Source: Litchfieldia alkalitelluris (lineage in GTDB: Bacteria; Bacillota; Bacilli; Bacillales; Bacillaceae_L). From it: a stretch of 64,000 bases of DNA. A model generated the notes under the pieces. It did no database searches. It had not been told where the DNA came from and saw only the letters and a list, made by a program, of their open reading frames with translations. A program made the translations under genes and the position numbers. Below are positions 18,413 through 27,699 of this stretch, one piece after another; position 1 is the stretch's first letter; every line of letters begins with the position of its first letter. The stretch is from contig NZ_KV917374.1 in the NCBI RefSeq assembly GCF_002019645.1, positions 2,058,696 through 2,122,695 on the forward strand, given 5' to 3'.

Positions 18413-19293
18413 TGAAAAATAAAGAATTAACACTTGGTCTTATTTTATTTGCTTTCCTTCTTTTGGTCACATACATTGGACCACATCTTCCTTTTATTGA
18501 TACAGACTTTGAAGAGGGTAGAATAAGGTTTTATGAAGAAACAGGTACGTTTGCAAAAGCCCCACATCCTCCTTCAAATGAGGATTGGTTGGGCACAGAT
18601 TCAGAGGGGAGAGATATGTTGAGTCTTCTAGTTTTAGGGGCAAAAGACACACTCTACTTTATGATCGCTTGCACATTTATTAAATATCTATTTGCAGTCC
18701 CTTTGGGCTTACTAGCAACGAAGGGGAAGGGAGTAACCTACTTTTTCCTTTCCACTTGGAACTCTGTATTATCAGGTATACCACTTATCTTTATGGCACT
18801 CATTTTATTAAATATGCCACTTTTTAATTATACAACTGAACGCTTTTTACTTGTTGTTTTTACAATTGCTTTATTGGAAATTGGTAAGGTAGGAATGGTC
18901 TTTCAGCAACTTGCTGCATCTATTTCGAAAAAACCTTATATTGATGCTGCCATTACAATTGGAAGTAAGCAAAGAACGATTATATTCGGTCACTATCTAC
19001 CTGTGTTAGGACCCCAAATTTTCATTAATTTTATGATGGATTTAGGCAGAATGGCGCTAATTGTTGGTCAGCTAGGTGTACTGAAAATCTTTATTGATTA
19101 TGCTTTTTATATTGGTGGAACACCTCCGATTCAAAATACAAGCTATAACTGGGGGTCATTACTTGGTGACACAAAGAATGATATTCTAAATGCTACTTGG
19201 ATCCCATTGTTTCCAGCGTTAGCAATCACCTATGTTATCTTTACCTTTAATTTGTTAGGTGAGGGTTTACGAAAAAAATGGGTAAAGGCCTAG
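18412..19293 (+). CDS. Peptide/nickel-type ABC transporter permease, DppC-like
   Basis: Permease of 293 residues, the DppC/OppC partner of the preceding gene. The N-terminal membrane helix (LGLILFAFLLLVTYIG) is followed by the DppC hallmark DWLGTDSEGRDMLSLLVLGA, then five more hydrophobic segments. An EAA-like loop is seen at ISKKPYIDAAITIGSKQRTII. It is translationally coupled to the upstream gene by a TGATG overlap. Without ATPase or binding-protein genes nearby, the pair must borrow them from elsewhere or have been adapted to another job. The next gene starts 11 bp downstream and may belong to the same transcript. Confidence 0.82.
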   Translation: MKNKELTLGLILFAFLLLVTYIGPHLPFIDTDFEEGRIRFYEETGTFAKAPHPPSNEDWLGTDSEGRDMLSLLVLGAKDTLYFMIACTFIKYLFAVPLGLLATKGKGVTYFFLSTWNSVLSGIPLIFMALILLNMPLFNYTTERFLLVVFTIALLEIGKVGMVFQQLAASISKKPYIDAAITIGSKQRTIIFGHYLPVLGPQIFINFMMDLGRMALIVGQLGVLKIFIDYAFYIGGTPPIQNTSYNWGSLLGDTKNDILNATWIPLFPALAITYVIFTFNLLGEGLRKKWVKA

Positions 19294-19304
19294 ACGGATG
19301 AGAG

Positions 19305-19922
19305 GTGTTTAGTATTAAAAAAATCATGAATATTATATTCGGATATATTGGTGTTGCAGTTCTTATTTTTATATTTATGGAGCTAACTTTTGATGAGTCA
19401 GTACCAACAGCAGTTAGTAGTTCGGAAAAAGAAGAAATAGAATCATCAATTGAAAATAAACCTGAGCCTATTGTCCTAGAATCAAAGCAGATTACGCTTA
19501 AAAGTGGGATGGGCGATCCTGTTGATGTTATAAAGAACCAAGGGAAGACGGAAGGATATTCCTATTCTCAAGCCAAATTAATTGGTCCAGACTTTAAATT
19601 CCAATGTGGTAGGTTCAATGAAACATGTACTGATCTGACAATTTATTTTACAAAAGAAGTTACTTCTCCTGAGGAGGCTTTCGAGCTTGTGAAGGATCAC
19701 TTGCCAACAGATTTGGAGATACTCGGAACTGAAAGTAAGAAAGATGGTACAGTGATTGTCTATAACCTTAAAAGTGAGTCCCTTTATGAAGTGCTTGAAC
19801 CGCTTTATAAAATGGATGGTATCGAAGAAGCGACCTTCCATCTTTCACTAAGGTATAATAGTGATGAAAAGATATTTGCAGCTGTTGCGAAGATAGGGGA
19901 AGAGAAATTTTTTAATGATTAA
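19305..19922 (+). CDS. Membrane-anchored protein of unknown function in the permease operon
   Basis: Protein of 205 residues with a GTG start. One N-terminal hydrophobic segment (about residues 8-25, MNIIFGYIGVAVLIFIFM) is followed by an acidic linker rich in Glu and Ser (about 35-55) and a soluble domain with two Cys residues in CGRFNETC. The predicted topology places the domain outside the cell. No family is recognised. It starts 11 bp after the second permease, so it is probably co-transcribed and could be an accessory subunit. Its start is the least certain part because the ribosome binding site (GATGAGAG) is weak. Confidence 0.65.
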   Translation: MFSIKKIMNIIFGYIGVAVLIFIFMELTFDESVPTAVSSSEKEEIESSIENKPEPIVLESKQITLKSGMGDPVDVIKNQGKTEGYSYSQAKLIGPDFKFQCGRFNETCTDLTIYFTKEVTSPEEAFELVKDHLPTDLEILGTESKKDGTVIVYNLKSESLYEVLEPLYKMDGIEEATFHLSLRYNSDEKIFAAVAKIGEEKFFND

Positions 19923-19968
19923 GGTTCACTTATTTAACGGGAAAATAAAAATTGTACCAAGTGTTTTG

Positions 19969-20094
19969 GTGTCTAGCTCCAGGGCGCCATCGGCTCTTAG
20001 GTCTAAGCCAATCCGCCCTAGAAGGTTAAAAAGCAACCTTCAAGCCGGCTCGTCTTATGCCTGTCGGCGATTACGGGCGCCTTGCGCTTTTCTT
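19969..20094 (+). repeat. R2 intergenic repeat, copy 1
   Basis: Starts GTGTCTAGCTCC, AGGGCGCCATCGGCTC, and ends TGTCGGCGATTACGGGCGCC then TTGCGCTTTTCTT. The outer parts form an imperfect inverted repeat (GGCGCCATCGGC against GGCGATTACGGGCGCC). Related copies lie at 43529-43654 (opposite strand) and 47201-47324. It lies between the unknown membrane protein and a strong terminator. Confidence 0.85.
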
Positions 20095-20100
20095 ATTAAT

Positions 20101-20152
20101 AAGAAATAGCCACAAGCCTTCTATCTTAAAAGGCTTGTGGCTATTTCTTTCT
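20101..20152. terminator. Strong bidirectional terminator, 20-bp perfect stem
   Basis: AAGAAATAGCCACAAGCCTT at 20101-20120 pairs perfectly with 20130-20149, with a 9-nt loop. T-rich sequence follows on both strands. It separates the permease operon from the converging GNAT gene. Confidence 0.93.
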
Positions 20153-20153
20153 T

Positions 20154-20681
20154 TTACTCAGACCAAACAATTTCTCCTGAGCGCTCTTTATGATCGATAT
20201 CCACTGAAAAATCGTGTTTTTCATAAAAGTGGACGAGGCGATCAACATGATCCCAATCTCTCTTGGCAATATCTCCTGTTATATACGGGATATTTTGTTC
20301 GCGAGCAATTTCTTTAAGATAGTTCATACAGATTGATCCATAGCCTTTGTTGGCAGGCCCTCTAATATCATCAATATGGATATTATCTTCATCTGTATAC
20401 ACAGCATGAATGGAAAAATCCCATTTTCCTCTGTACGGATTTTCACAATCATTAATCATAATCTTACATTGATTTCCATTATCTTCTGCGGAAACAATGA
20501 CCCACTTATCATCTTTGGTTTGATCAATCCCAATGATTTGATTTTTCTTCGAGATTTCCTTGATATTTTCCTGCATTCGAAAAAGCTGGAATTCAAGCTC
20601 GACTAAATCCTTTCGCACTTCTAACGGGTCTTTCCTTTTGTACTCATCTTCTTGTAATCTATCAAAAAGCAATGGTCTCAA
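20154..20681 (-). CDS. GNAT-like acetyltransferase domain protein
   Basis: Protein of 175 residues. The C-terminal half has GNAT character: strand IDDIRGPANKGYGSICMNYL (acetyl-CoA loop region with a K-G-Y-G variant of the Q/RxxGxG/A motif), then ITGDIAKRD and VHFYEKHDFSV, the final conserved motif of the fold. The N-terminal 60 residues are basic and probably helical (EVRKDLVELEFQLFRMQENI), perhaps a coiled coil. The substrate is unknown. The upstream sequence carries AAGGGAGCC as a plausible ribosome binding site. It converges on the permease operon terminator. Confidence 0.75.
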   Translation of the reverse strand: MRPLLFDRLQEDEYKRKDPLEVRKDLVELEFQLFRMQENIKEISKKNQIIGIDQTKDDKWVIVSAEDNGNQCKIMINDCENPYRGKWDFSIHAVYTDEDNIHIDDIRGPANKGYGSICMNYLKEIAREQNIPYITGDIAKRDWDHVDRLVHFYEKHDFSVDIDHKERSGEIVWSE

Positions 20682-20912
20682 GGCTCCCTTCTTTGGTGTA
20701 TTAAGTTATCGCTCCTATTTAAGTTAGTCTATGTGTAAACCATAAAAATGTTTATGAGCGAGGGGTAAAACGAAGAACACAGTGTAATATTGTACAAGAA
20801 AATTGCGAAAGTGGCAATAGGGGGGATATTTGTTTTGAATAACAAAAGGAATAGAAAAGTACCAAAGCACCCACGTCTTAGCTACTTTTCTGCCCCTCTT
20901 ATTTTTGTAACA

Positions 20913-22751
20913 TTAATCCCCTAAACGCAATAGGTAATAAATTAATGCTTCTTGTTCTTCTTCGGAAAATCCAGTTGTATCATCTACCCAAAATTCATGA
21001 CCTTCACCCGTGATTTCAGCTGTTTTTAAGATTGTCGAATTTTTGTTCGCCCTCACAACTTCTTCACGTAAAGAAGAATCAAGCATTGCTTTCATACTCA
21101 AAGTAGGATCAGGCTTTATGCCTGCAAACAATGTTTCGGTCACACCCATTTCACCATTAGGTCCTACAGCTACCCCACCATCGTGCAGATAAGGGGCGCT
21201 CCAGTATAGTCCTAATAAACTAATCGTTTTATAACCACCATTCGTGTTATGTGCCCAAGCCAAATCAAGTTGCTCTTTTTGTTCATCACTTATATCATAT
21301 TCAATTAACTTGGGATCTTTAGGTAATGGCACTGGTGTAACAAATGAATACGTTTTTGGTTTGTTTGTAAATAACCGTTCGCTTGGACCGAATCCTTTTG
21401 CTCTTGAGGGATTCGTTTTAATTTCCTCAGATTTTATTACTTTGTTATTGGTAAAATGTTGTCCACCATGACAGGAGATACAACCAGCATTTGCAAAAAT
21501 ACGCTTTCCTTCATCCATTTTCTCTTTGCTCGTTTCTAACCCAGTCTTTGGAACTTGGAGAGTATTCATATATGCGCTCATTGCATTTATTTGCTCCCAC
21601 GACTTAAAACCAGGAGAACTAGATAATAAGCTAATGCTTGTTAAGTAATTAATCTTTGGAAAAGAAGCACTATAAATTAATTCATTTACTCCCGGCACAC
21701 CTGGTGTTGGATCAACGCCTTTAAAAAAATCAGATGGCTTAACTTCACTTGAAATATCATATTTAAACTTGGGGTTTGCCGCGTTTTGGAGTAATGTAGC
21801 AAAATAGACCTCTTTATTAATTTGCAAAACCTTTTCGCTAATTGCTGACTGAGAAATAGCATCCATGTTTTGCGAATGGGCATTGTTAATGGCTGCACTT
21901 AATCCATGAAAAGGACCTATCTGACCTTGTCCACTCCATCCATAAGGTTGATCACCTTGTGTAAACGTATCTGGAATCTGAACCGGATTGTTCATAAACT
22001 CAATGGTTGTATCATTACTTCCGATTGGCCACTGAATAATTTCAGAGTCCACAAACTGCTCGAATTCTTCAGCCTTTGGAATGGTCTTTTTCTCACCATC
22101 CACTGAAATTTCTGAAGTCGCGTTGTGTTGAAAATATTCCTTTAAACTCTCCATTTCGGTATGGGTAAAATAAGAAGCAGTATTAGTACCCATGGCTAAA
22201 GCCAATCCGATATTTAAATCTGTGTTTGTGACACCTGCAATCACGTTCCCTTTATGATCAACAGTTGCATGACAGACGGCACATGATATTCCAATCTTTG
22301 GGCGACCTTCGTCAACAGAAATCTTTACTCCCAGTGGAGTTAAGGACCCTTTAGCGACATCAAGACCAGTATCAATAAGGTCACCTTTTTTTATGTTCAC
22401 ATGGCTGGCTGAAAAATCTTCAGCTGCTTCTACTTGTAAATTTGATGTACCTTCTCCACCTAGTCTTAATATAGCTTTTGCAATATTTCCAATCGTAAAA
22501 GGTCCATCAACCATCCCTAAAATATCTGTGAAAAACACTTCATTTCCAAAGGTCTCTTTGAAATATAGTTCTTTACCTAACTCAATTTGTTCCTTATCGG
22601 GAGAGTGGGTTGATTGAACGTTAAAATTGGTTGAATTTATAATTTTATCCTCTGATGGAATAAAAGCATATTCAAAGGCTACCTGTTTAACTAAAATCCA
22701 ACCAGTAAATGAAATAAATATAATTACTACTAAAACATAGCGTTTTTTCAC
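20913..22751 (-). CDS. Membrane-anchored di-heme cytochrome c
   Basis: Protein of 612 residues with one N-terminal hydrophobic segment (residues 4-22) that can anchor it outside the membrane. Two c-type heme motifs are present, CAVCH at 157-161 and CISCH at 424-428. The second is followed by HGGQHFTNN and a distal YLHDGG segment, as in cytochrome c peroxidase/MauG-like or thiol-oxidase-like (DUF1924/CCP) proteins. The length exceeds classical cytochrome c peroxidases (about 330-350) because of long inserts. The electron donor and substrate are unknown. GGAG lies before the ATG. It is monocistronic, with R1 upstream. Confidence 0.85.
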   Translation of the reverse strand: MKKRYVLVVIIFISFTGWILVKQVAFEYAFIPSEDKIINSTNFNVQSTHSPDKEQIELGKELYFKETFGNEVFFTDILGMVDGPFTIGNIAKAILRLGGEGTSNLQVEAAEDFSASHVNIKKGDLIDTGLDVAKGSLTPLGVKISVDEGRPKIGISCAVCHATVDHKGNVIAGVTNTDLNIGLALAMGTNTASYFTHTEMESLKEYFQHNATSEISVDGEKKTIPKAEEFEQFVDSEIIQWPIGSNDTTIEFMNNPVQIPDTFTQGDQPYGWSGQGQIGPFHGLSAAINNAHSQNMDAISQSAISEKVLQINKEVYFATLLQNAANPKFKYDISSEVKPSDFFKGVDPTPGVPGVNELIYSASFPKINYLTSISLLSSSPGFKSWEQINAMSAYMNTLQVPKTGLETSKEKMDEGKRIFANAGCISCHGGQHFTNNKVIKSEEIKTNPSRAKGFGPSERLFTNKPKTYSFVTPVPLPKDPKLIEYDISDEQKEQLDLAWAHNTNGGYKTISLLGLYWSAPYLHDGGVAVGPNGEMGVTETLFAGIKPDPTLSMKAMLDSSLREEVVRANKNSTILKTAEITGEGHEFWVDDTTGFSEEEQEALIYYLLRLGD

Positions 22752-22823
22752 AATTTAGCTCTCCTTAAGATAAACTCCATGCTAATTAAATTAGCACTTT
22801 GGTGAATTAAAGTAGTGTATGTA

Positions 22824-22943
22824 CTTAGTGTGGAATGAGCGAAGAGCCACTCGATTCCTGCGACGAGGAGGCTCATGAACCTCCCCGAGGCATCCCGCGA
22901 GTGGATAGCAGCGGATGAAAACTCTCAACCCTAAGTATTTTCA
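22824..22943 (+). repeat. R1 repeat, short form lacking the central palindrome
   Basis: Contains TTAGTGTGGAATGAGCG, AGAGCCACTCGATTCCTGCG, GACGAGGAGGCTCA, GCGAGTGGATAGCAGC and CTAAGTATTTTCA. Compared with full copies, the central GGTCTCGTGAGACC hairpin is deleted. It lies upstream of the cytochrome gene. Confidence 0.85.
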
Positions 22944-23075
22944 TTGTAGATATACATTTAGTATTAGTTGTTATTTAGGTCATATACAATGTTTTAGAAT
23001 TTTTCCAAAAAATTACTAATAGAAGTCTGAAAATTCAAATTGGTGATTATAATGTATTATGGGGGTGACAAGCAG

Positions 23076-23255
23076 GTGCGTGTGAAAATAATTGATGAAA
23101 GCCATGAACAGGATTTAGAGGTGGAAGTGAATCGTTTTTTAGAAAAGCTAGATGACTCACAAGTCGTTGATATTAAATACCAAGTTGCTTGCTCGACCAA
23201 TAATGATGATGAACAGATTTATTGCTTCTCAGCTTGTGTAATATATAGAGATTAA
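23076..23255 (+). CDS. cse60: Cse60-type sporulation protein
   Basis: Small protein of 59 residues starting with GTG at 23076. It begins VRVKIIDESHEQDLEVEVNRFL and matches the Cse60 family of Bacillus, a small cytoplasmic sporulation-associated protein reported to be made under sigma-E control (recalled). The start is chosen because GGGGGTGA lies 7 nt upstream and because it gives the family length of about 60; an in-frame ATG at 23040 lacks a binding site. It is single, with a hairpin after it that it shares with the converging ytfP gene. It supports the view that the host is a spore former. Confidence 0.8.
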   Translation: MRVKIIDESHEQDLEVEVNRFLEKLDDSQVVDIKYQVACSTNNDDEQIYCFSACVIYRD

Positions 23256-23299
23256 ATAATGTTTGTATGTAGAAATATTCTTCCTTGAAGACAAAGGAA

Positions 23300-23326
23300 T
23301 AGAGCCTAAGCAACGCTTAGGCTCTA
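23300..23326. terminator. Hairpin between cse60 and ytfP
   Basis: Perfect 12-bp stem TAGAGCCTAAGC / GCTTAGGCTCTA with a 3-nt loop. It overlaps the last codons of the minus-strand ytfP. T tracts are weak on both sides, so efficiency is uncertain. Confidence 0.6.
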
Positions 23327-24594
23327 ATTTGTGTTGATTTTATACCAGCATTTAGTCCAGCAAGTCTTCCGGTGACAAGGGCAGATGTAATATTATAACC
23401 TCCAGTATAACCATGAATATCAAGGACTTCACCGCAAAAGAATAACCCGCTCATTAGCTTGGACTCCATTTCTTTTGGATGAATTTCTTTAACCGAGACA
23501 CCGCCACCCGTCACAAATGCCTTTTCAATAGATAATGTCCCATTCACCTGAAATTGAAAACTTTTACAGTCTTTTGCAAACTTTCTTAAGTGTTCATGTG
23601 ATAAATTAGAAGCAGTAACTAGAGGATCAATTTCATTTTTCTCAAGCAGGAACATGAGATATCGTTCAGGAAGTAATCCTTTTAATAAATTTTTAAGCGC
23701 TTTTTTTGGTTCTTCTTTCGTTTGTTTTAAGATGCCCTGAAATATTTCTTCTTCCTTTTGATGTGGTAAAACATCGATACTCATCGTCACTTCTTTAACA
23801 TTAAATTTTTTCATGGTTTGTACAACATATTGGCTACACCGTAAAACAGCTGGGCCTGATATGCCGAAGTGAGTAAAAATCATGTCCATTGTATGTGTTT
23901 TAACAATTTTACCCTTTGGATTTAACACACTTAACGCGGCATCCCGAAGTGAAAGGCCTTGTAATGTTTTATTCTTAATAAACTCCTCATTTGAAGTAAT
24001 AGGAACCTCTGTTGGAAAAAGGTCTGTAATGGTATGACCGGCTGCTTTTGCCCAAGCATATCCATCGCCTGTTGAGCCAGTATGTGGTACTGATTTACCA
24101 CCAACTGCAACAACGGCACACGTTGTTTCAACATATGTCCCATCACCAAGTAACACACCTTTCACTTCTGATTCCGAGTAATCCACTTTTTTAACAGGCA
24201 TATTTGTTTTTACTGTTACTTTTAGTTTTTTTAATTGTTCTATTAAGGCATCAACAACGGATTGAGCTTTATCTGTCATAGGAAACATACGACCATGATC
24301 TTCTTCCTTTAGCTTAATGCCAAGGTTTTCGAAAAAACGAATGATATCTTCATTGCTGAAGATCGAAAATGCGCTATATAAAAAGCGACCGTTTCCAGGT
24401 ATATGTTTTATAATTTCATCAACAGGAAGTCGATTTGTCACATTACAACGACCACCGCCAGAAATGGCAAGCTTTCGACCTAACTTTTCTCCTTTATCAA
24501 CCAGTAAAACTTTTGCTCCTTTTTCACCAGCAGCAATCGCCGCCATTAAACCTGATGGTCCACCACCAATTACCACAACATCATATTTCAACAT
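23317..24594 (-). CDS. ytfP: HI0933/YtfP-family FAD-dependent oxidoreductase
   Basis: Flavoprotein of 425 residues in the HI0933/BaiN family. The dinucleotide-binding fold starts at the N-terminus ([20 protein letters not shown] with [13 protein letters not shown]). [10 protein letters not shown] is the second family block. A C-terminal [10 protein letters not shown] and [16 protein letters not shown] close the FAD site. The reaction is unknown; distant members reduce bile-acid or dihydro compounds. The start at 24594 is where family proteins begin; the in-frame ATG 11 codons upstream adds no recognised sequence. It is the first of a run of genes syntenic with the B. subtilis ytf-ytp region. 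Confidence 0.9.
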   Translation of the reverse strand: MLKYDVVVIGGGPSGLMAAIAAGEKGAKVLLVDKGEKLGRKLAISGGGRCNVTNRLPVDEIIKHIPGNGRFLYSAFSIFSNEDIIRFFENLGIKLKEEDHGRMFPMTDKAQSVVDALIEQLKKLKVTVKTNMPVKKVDYSESEVKGVLLGDGTYVETTCAVVAVGGKSVPHTGSTGDGYAWAKAAGHTITDLFPTEVPITSNEEFIKNKTLQGLSLRDAALSVLNPKGKIVKTHTMDMIFTHFGISGPAVLRCSQYVVQTMKKFNVKEVTMSIDVLPHQKEEEIFQGILKQTKEEPKKALKNLLKGLLPERYLMFLLEKNEIDPLVTASNLSHEHLRKFAKDCKSFQFQVNGTLSIEKAFVTGGGVSVKEIHPKEMESKLMSGLFFCGEVLDIHGYTGGYNITSALVTGRLAGLNAGIKSTQIRA

Positions 24595-24840
24595 ATAAAC
24601 ACCAGCCTTATGTAATCGTACTACCACAAATTTTATTTTCTGTAAGAACTATTATATAGTAAAAGAAACAAAATCAAAAAAATAGCCTAAATTTCTTTCA
24701 CTATTTCTACATACCTATTGATAATAAAAGAAATGACAGTTGCAGGCTTTATGTTAAAATAGTTAAGTTAAGGATTAGTAGTCAACGTTACATAAAAGAG
24801 CGTTTATATAAGACAGTATATATAAGATTGGGGATTAAGC

Positions 24841-26481
24841 ATGTCTGAATCAAAATTGCTTCGTGGTACTTTTATTTTAACATTAGGAACGTATATTTCT
24901 CGTATTTTGGGCATGATCTATCTGATTCCATTTAACGCTCTTGTAGGGGCGATTGGAGGGGCTTTGTATTCCTACGGATACGGTCAATATACCATCTTTT
25001 TGTTTATCTCAACCGCAGGATTTCCTTTAGCGGTTTCAAAATTTGTATCTAAATATAACTCACTAGGGGATTATCATACTGGTAGGAGAATCTTAAAATC
25101 TGGGTTACTCATCATGTCCGTTATGGGGGTGTTGGGATGCCTCGTATTGTATTCCCTAGCCCCGTTTTTTGCTGAAATAGTGCTTGGTGGTAGTGAAACT
25201 GGTAATAAGCTTGAAGACGTTATTCTTGTGATGAGAATGGTGAGTTTTGCTCTTATTATTGTCCCTATCATGAGCTTGTTAAGAGGATTTTTCCAAGGCT
25301 ATCAATCAATGGGCCCAACAGCTGTTTCTCAAGTTGTGGAACAAGTGATTCGGATTATCTTCTTGCTTTCCGCGGCTTATATAGTCATAAAGGTAATGGA
25401 GGGAGATATCGCTACAGCTGTTGCGTTTGCTACCTTTGCTGCTTTTATTGGATCGATAGGTGGACTGGCTGTGCTCGTTTGGTATTGGTTTAAACGTAAG
25501 CCATATTTAGATAAACTATTATTGGACAGTAAACCGGCTGGTGAAATTACGATAAAAACAATGTATAAGGAATTGTTGTCTTATGCAGGTCCGTTTGTTT
25601 TCGTTGGCTTGGCCATTCCTCTTTACCAATACGTGGATCAATTTACGTTTAATCGTGCCATGGTAAAACTGGGACAAGCTGAAATTACTCAGGAATTGTT
25701 TGGGATCTTAACTTTATATGTGCCTAAACTTGTTATGATTCCTGTATCCTTAGCGACCGCATTCAGCTTAACTCTTGTTCCAACGATTACTAGCTCATTC
25801 ACATCTGGGGACTATCAATTGTTAAGAAGACAAATTGATAAAACCTTTCAAATTTGTGTACTACTCGTGTTGCCTGCAGTTGTTGGACTTTCTGTGTTAG
25901 CCTATCCCGCTTATGCTTCATTTTATAATATTAGTGAAGCGCAAGTAGGTGGATTACTATTACGATGGTATGCGCCTATTGCATTACTGTTTTCATTTTT
26001 TACAATCATAGCAGCTATTTTGCAAGGGATTAACAAACAAAAACTGGCAGTATTGAGCCTGGTATTTGGTATTGTCATTAAGATGATTTTTAATGTGCCT
26101 TTTATTTTGTGGTTTGGAGAAATTGGATCAATTTTAGCAACTGGATTTGGGTATACTGTTTCAATCACTTATGGATTTTTTATGATTAAAAAGCATGCAC
26201 ATTATAAATTTAACATACTTGTAAGGCGCTCTGTTCTTATGGCTATTTTTGCCGGGGCAATGCTCGGTAGTATACTGATCATAAACTATTTATTCTCGTT
26301 TGCTTTCACTTATGAAGATGGAAAGCTTTATTCAGTCATTATTCTTTTAGTAAGTGTTGGGGTTGGGGCTGCCGTTTATTTATACTTGGCTTATCGATCA
26401 CATTTACTTGAAAGATTAATGGGTAGTCGTTTAAATGCAATATTGAATAAATTTAATCGGAAGAAAGTGCGCGAACATTAA
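24841..26481 (+). CDS. ytgP: MurJ-like lipid II flippase / polysaccharide exporter YtgP
   Basis: Membrane protein of 546 residues with about 14 hydrophobic segments, of the MOP (MviN/Wzx) exporter superfamily. The N-terminus LLRGTFILTLGTYISRILGM and FFQGYQSMGPTAVSQVVEQ are typical of the Bacillus YtgP/SpoVB branch. YtgP (MurJ) is reported to flip the peptidoglycan precursor lipid II in B. subtilis, partly redundantly with Amj. GGGGATTA lies before the ATG. A strong terminator follows 5 bp after the stop. It is transcribed alone. Confidence 0.92.
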   Translation: MSESKLLRGTFILTLGTYISRILGMIYLIPFNALVGAIGGALYSYGYGQYTIFLFISTAGFPLAVSKFVSKYNSLGDYHTGRRILKSGLLIMSVMGVLGCLVLYSLAPFFAEIVLGGSETGNKLEDVILVMRMVSFALIIVPIMSLLRGFFQGYQSMGPTAVSQVVEQVIRIIFLLSAAYIVIKVMEGDIATAVAFATFAAFIGSIGGLAVLVWYWFKRKPYLDKLLLDSKPAGEITIKTMYKELLSYAGPFVFVGLAIPLYQYVDQFTFNRAMVKLGQAEITQELFGILTLYVPKLVMIPVSLATAFSLTLVPTITSSFTSGDYQLLRRQIDKTFQICVLLVLPAVVGLSVLAYPAYASFYNISEAQVGGLLLRWYAPIALLFSFFTIIAAILQGINKQKLAVLSLVFGIVIKMIFNVPFILWFGEIGSILATGFGYTVSITYGFFMIKKHAHYKFNILVRRSVLMAIFAGAMLGSILIINYLFSFAFTYEDGKLYSVIILLVSVGVGAAVYLYLAYRSHLLERLMGSRLNAILNKFNRKKVREH

Positions 26482-26485
26482 CATA

Positions 26486-26524
26486 AAAGGGGGCCAACTT
26501 TATACAAGTAAGCTGGCCCCTTTG
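26486..26524. terminator. Terminator after ytgP
   Basis: AAAGGGGGCCA / TGGCCCCTTT stem with additional AACTT/AAGT pairing, followed by TTTGT. It also lies just after the end of the converging small gene at 26530. Confidence 0.9.
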
Positions 26525-26529
26525 TATGT

Positions 26530-26766
26530 CTAATAATTATCCTGATAGCCGCCACCATAGCCGCCGCCATAGCCAATGCGACGTTCAATACGTTCTATAC
26601 GACGCTCGAGTCGCTCAATGGCTCTTGTGTTTTGTCGAACTTGACGCTCTAGTCGGTCTACACGACGGTCGATATTACCTCCATCTGGATAGCCACCGCC
26701 ACCACCTGGATAACCGGGTATTGGTAAATAAATGCCACCTTGGGGAATTTGTTGACGTTGATACAT
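26530..26766 (-). CDS. Small Gly/Tyr/Pro- and Arg-rich protein, possible spore-coat type
   Basis: Protein of 78 residues. The N-terminal part is rich in Pro and Gly (GYPGGGGGYPDGG), the middle is a charged helix with a clear heptad pattern (RRVDRLERQVRQNTRAIERL and onwards, likely a coiled coil), and the C-terminus is GYGGGYGGGYQDNY. This composition is typical of small coat or exosporium-associated proteins of Bacillus, but no function is established. AAGGAGTGG lies 8 nt before the ATG at 26766, which decides the start. The opposite-strand frame over the same DNA has no ribosome binding site. Confidence 0.75.
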   Translation of the reverse strand: MYQRQQIPQGGIYLPIPGYPGGGGGYPDGGNIDRRVDRLERQVRQNTRAIERLERRIERIERRIGYGGGYGGGYQDNY

Positions 26767-26905
26767 TTTAACCACTCCTTAGTTAGGTGTTTATCAAAGA
26801 TGATAGTAGTCTATGTTTGTTATTGTGGTTTGTATATGACAGGTGCCTAATTATAAAACTATTTAGTACGGAACAATTGTTGGATATATAGAAGGGGGAT
26901 TTAAG

Positions 26906-27616
26906 ATGAGAATAGATAAGTTATTAGCAAATAGAGGTTATGGTAGTCGAAAGGAAGTAAAGAAGCTTTTAAAATCAGGAGTAGTAAAGGTGAATGGGGA
27001 AACGATTAAAGATGCAAGTGCCCATTTTAAACCTGATGAAGATACTGTTACAATTCATGGTGAAACCATTGAATACAAAGAATTTATTTATTTAATGTTA
27101 AATAAACCACCAGGTGTCATCTCAGCTACAGAAGATAATATGCATGAAACTGTCATTGACTTGTTAGAGGTTGATGATGCCTTGTTTAACCCATTTCCTG
27201 TAGGGAGACTTGATAAGGATACAGAAGGCTTGCTTTTAATTACGAATGATGGGGGATTATCTCATCAATTACTTTCACCGAAAAAACATGTCCCTAAAAC
27301 GTATTTTGCTGTGATTGAAGGTGAAGTGACTGAAGAGGATATCACTGCATTCAAAGAGGGTGTCGTCCTTGATGATGGCTATAAAACGATGCCGGCAGAA
27401 CTCGTTATTTTAAAACAAGGCTTAACATCAGATATAGAGGTTACGATTATGGAGGGTAAGTTTCATCAAGTAAAACGTATGTTTGAAGCAGTTGGTAAAC
27501 GGGTTATTTATCTAAAGAGACTAAGTATGGGAGAATTGCACTTAGATGAAACGTTAGAGCTTGGGGAATATCGGGAGTTAACGGATGAGGAATTATCTTT
27601 ATTGAAGAAACATTAA
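26906..27616 (+). CDS. ytzG: RsuA/RluB-family rRNA pseudouridine synthase
   Basis: Protein of 236 residues with an N-terminal S4 RNA-binding domain (MRIDKLLANRGYGSRKEVKK) and a pseudouridine synthase domain. The catalytic Asp lies in VGRLDKDTEGLLL. LMLNKPPGVISAT and MEGKFHQVKRMFEAVG are further family blocks. The size and position beside ytgP match B. subtilis YtzG, taken to modify 16S rRNA. AAGGGGGAT precedes the ATG. The 52-bp hairpin array begins about 90 bp after its stop. Confidence 0.92.
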   Translation: MRIDKLLANRGYGSRKEVKKLLKSGVVKVNGETIKDASAHFKPDEDTVTIHGETIEYKEFIYLMLNKPPGVISATEDNMHETVIDLLEVDDALFNPFPVGRLDKDTEGLLLITNDGGLSHQLLSPKKHVPKTYFAVIEGEVTEEDITAFKEGVVLDDGYKTMPAELVILKQGLTSDIEVTIMEGKFHQVKRMFEAVGKRVIYLKRLSMGELHLDETLELGEYRELTDEELSLLKKH

Positions 27617-27699
27617 TAAGCTGAATTAAATGGGCTATCAACTGGCTCGACTGAGATGCAAGTTTGGACAGTTTCACAGATAACACTCTAAGATGTACG

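Noticed and set aside
26526-26771. 81-codon plus-strand frame opposite the Gly/Tyr-rich small protein
   Set aside because: His/Arg-rich shadow of a repetitive coding sequence, no ribosome binding site.
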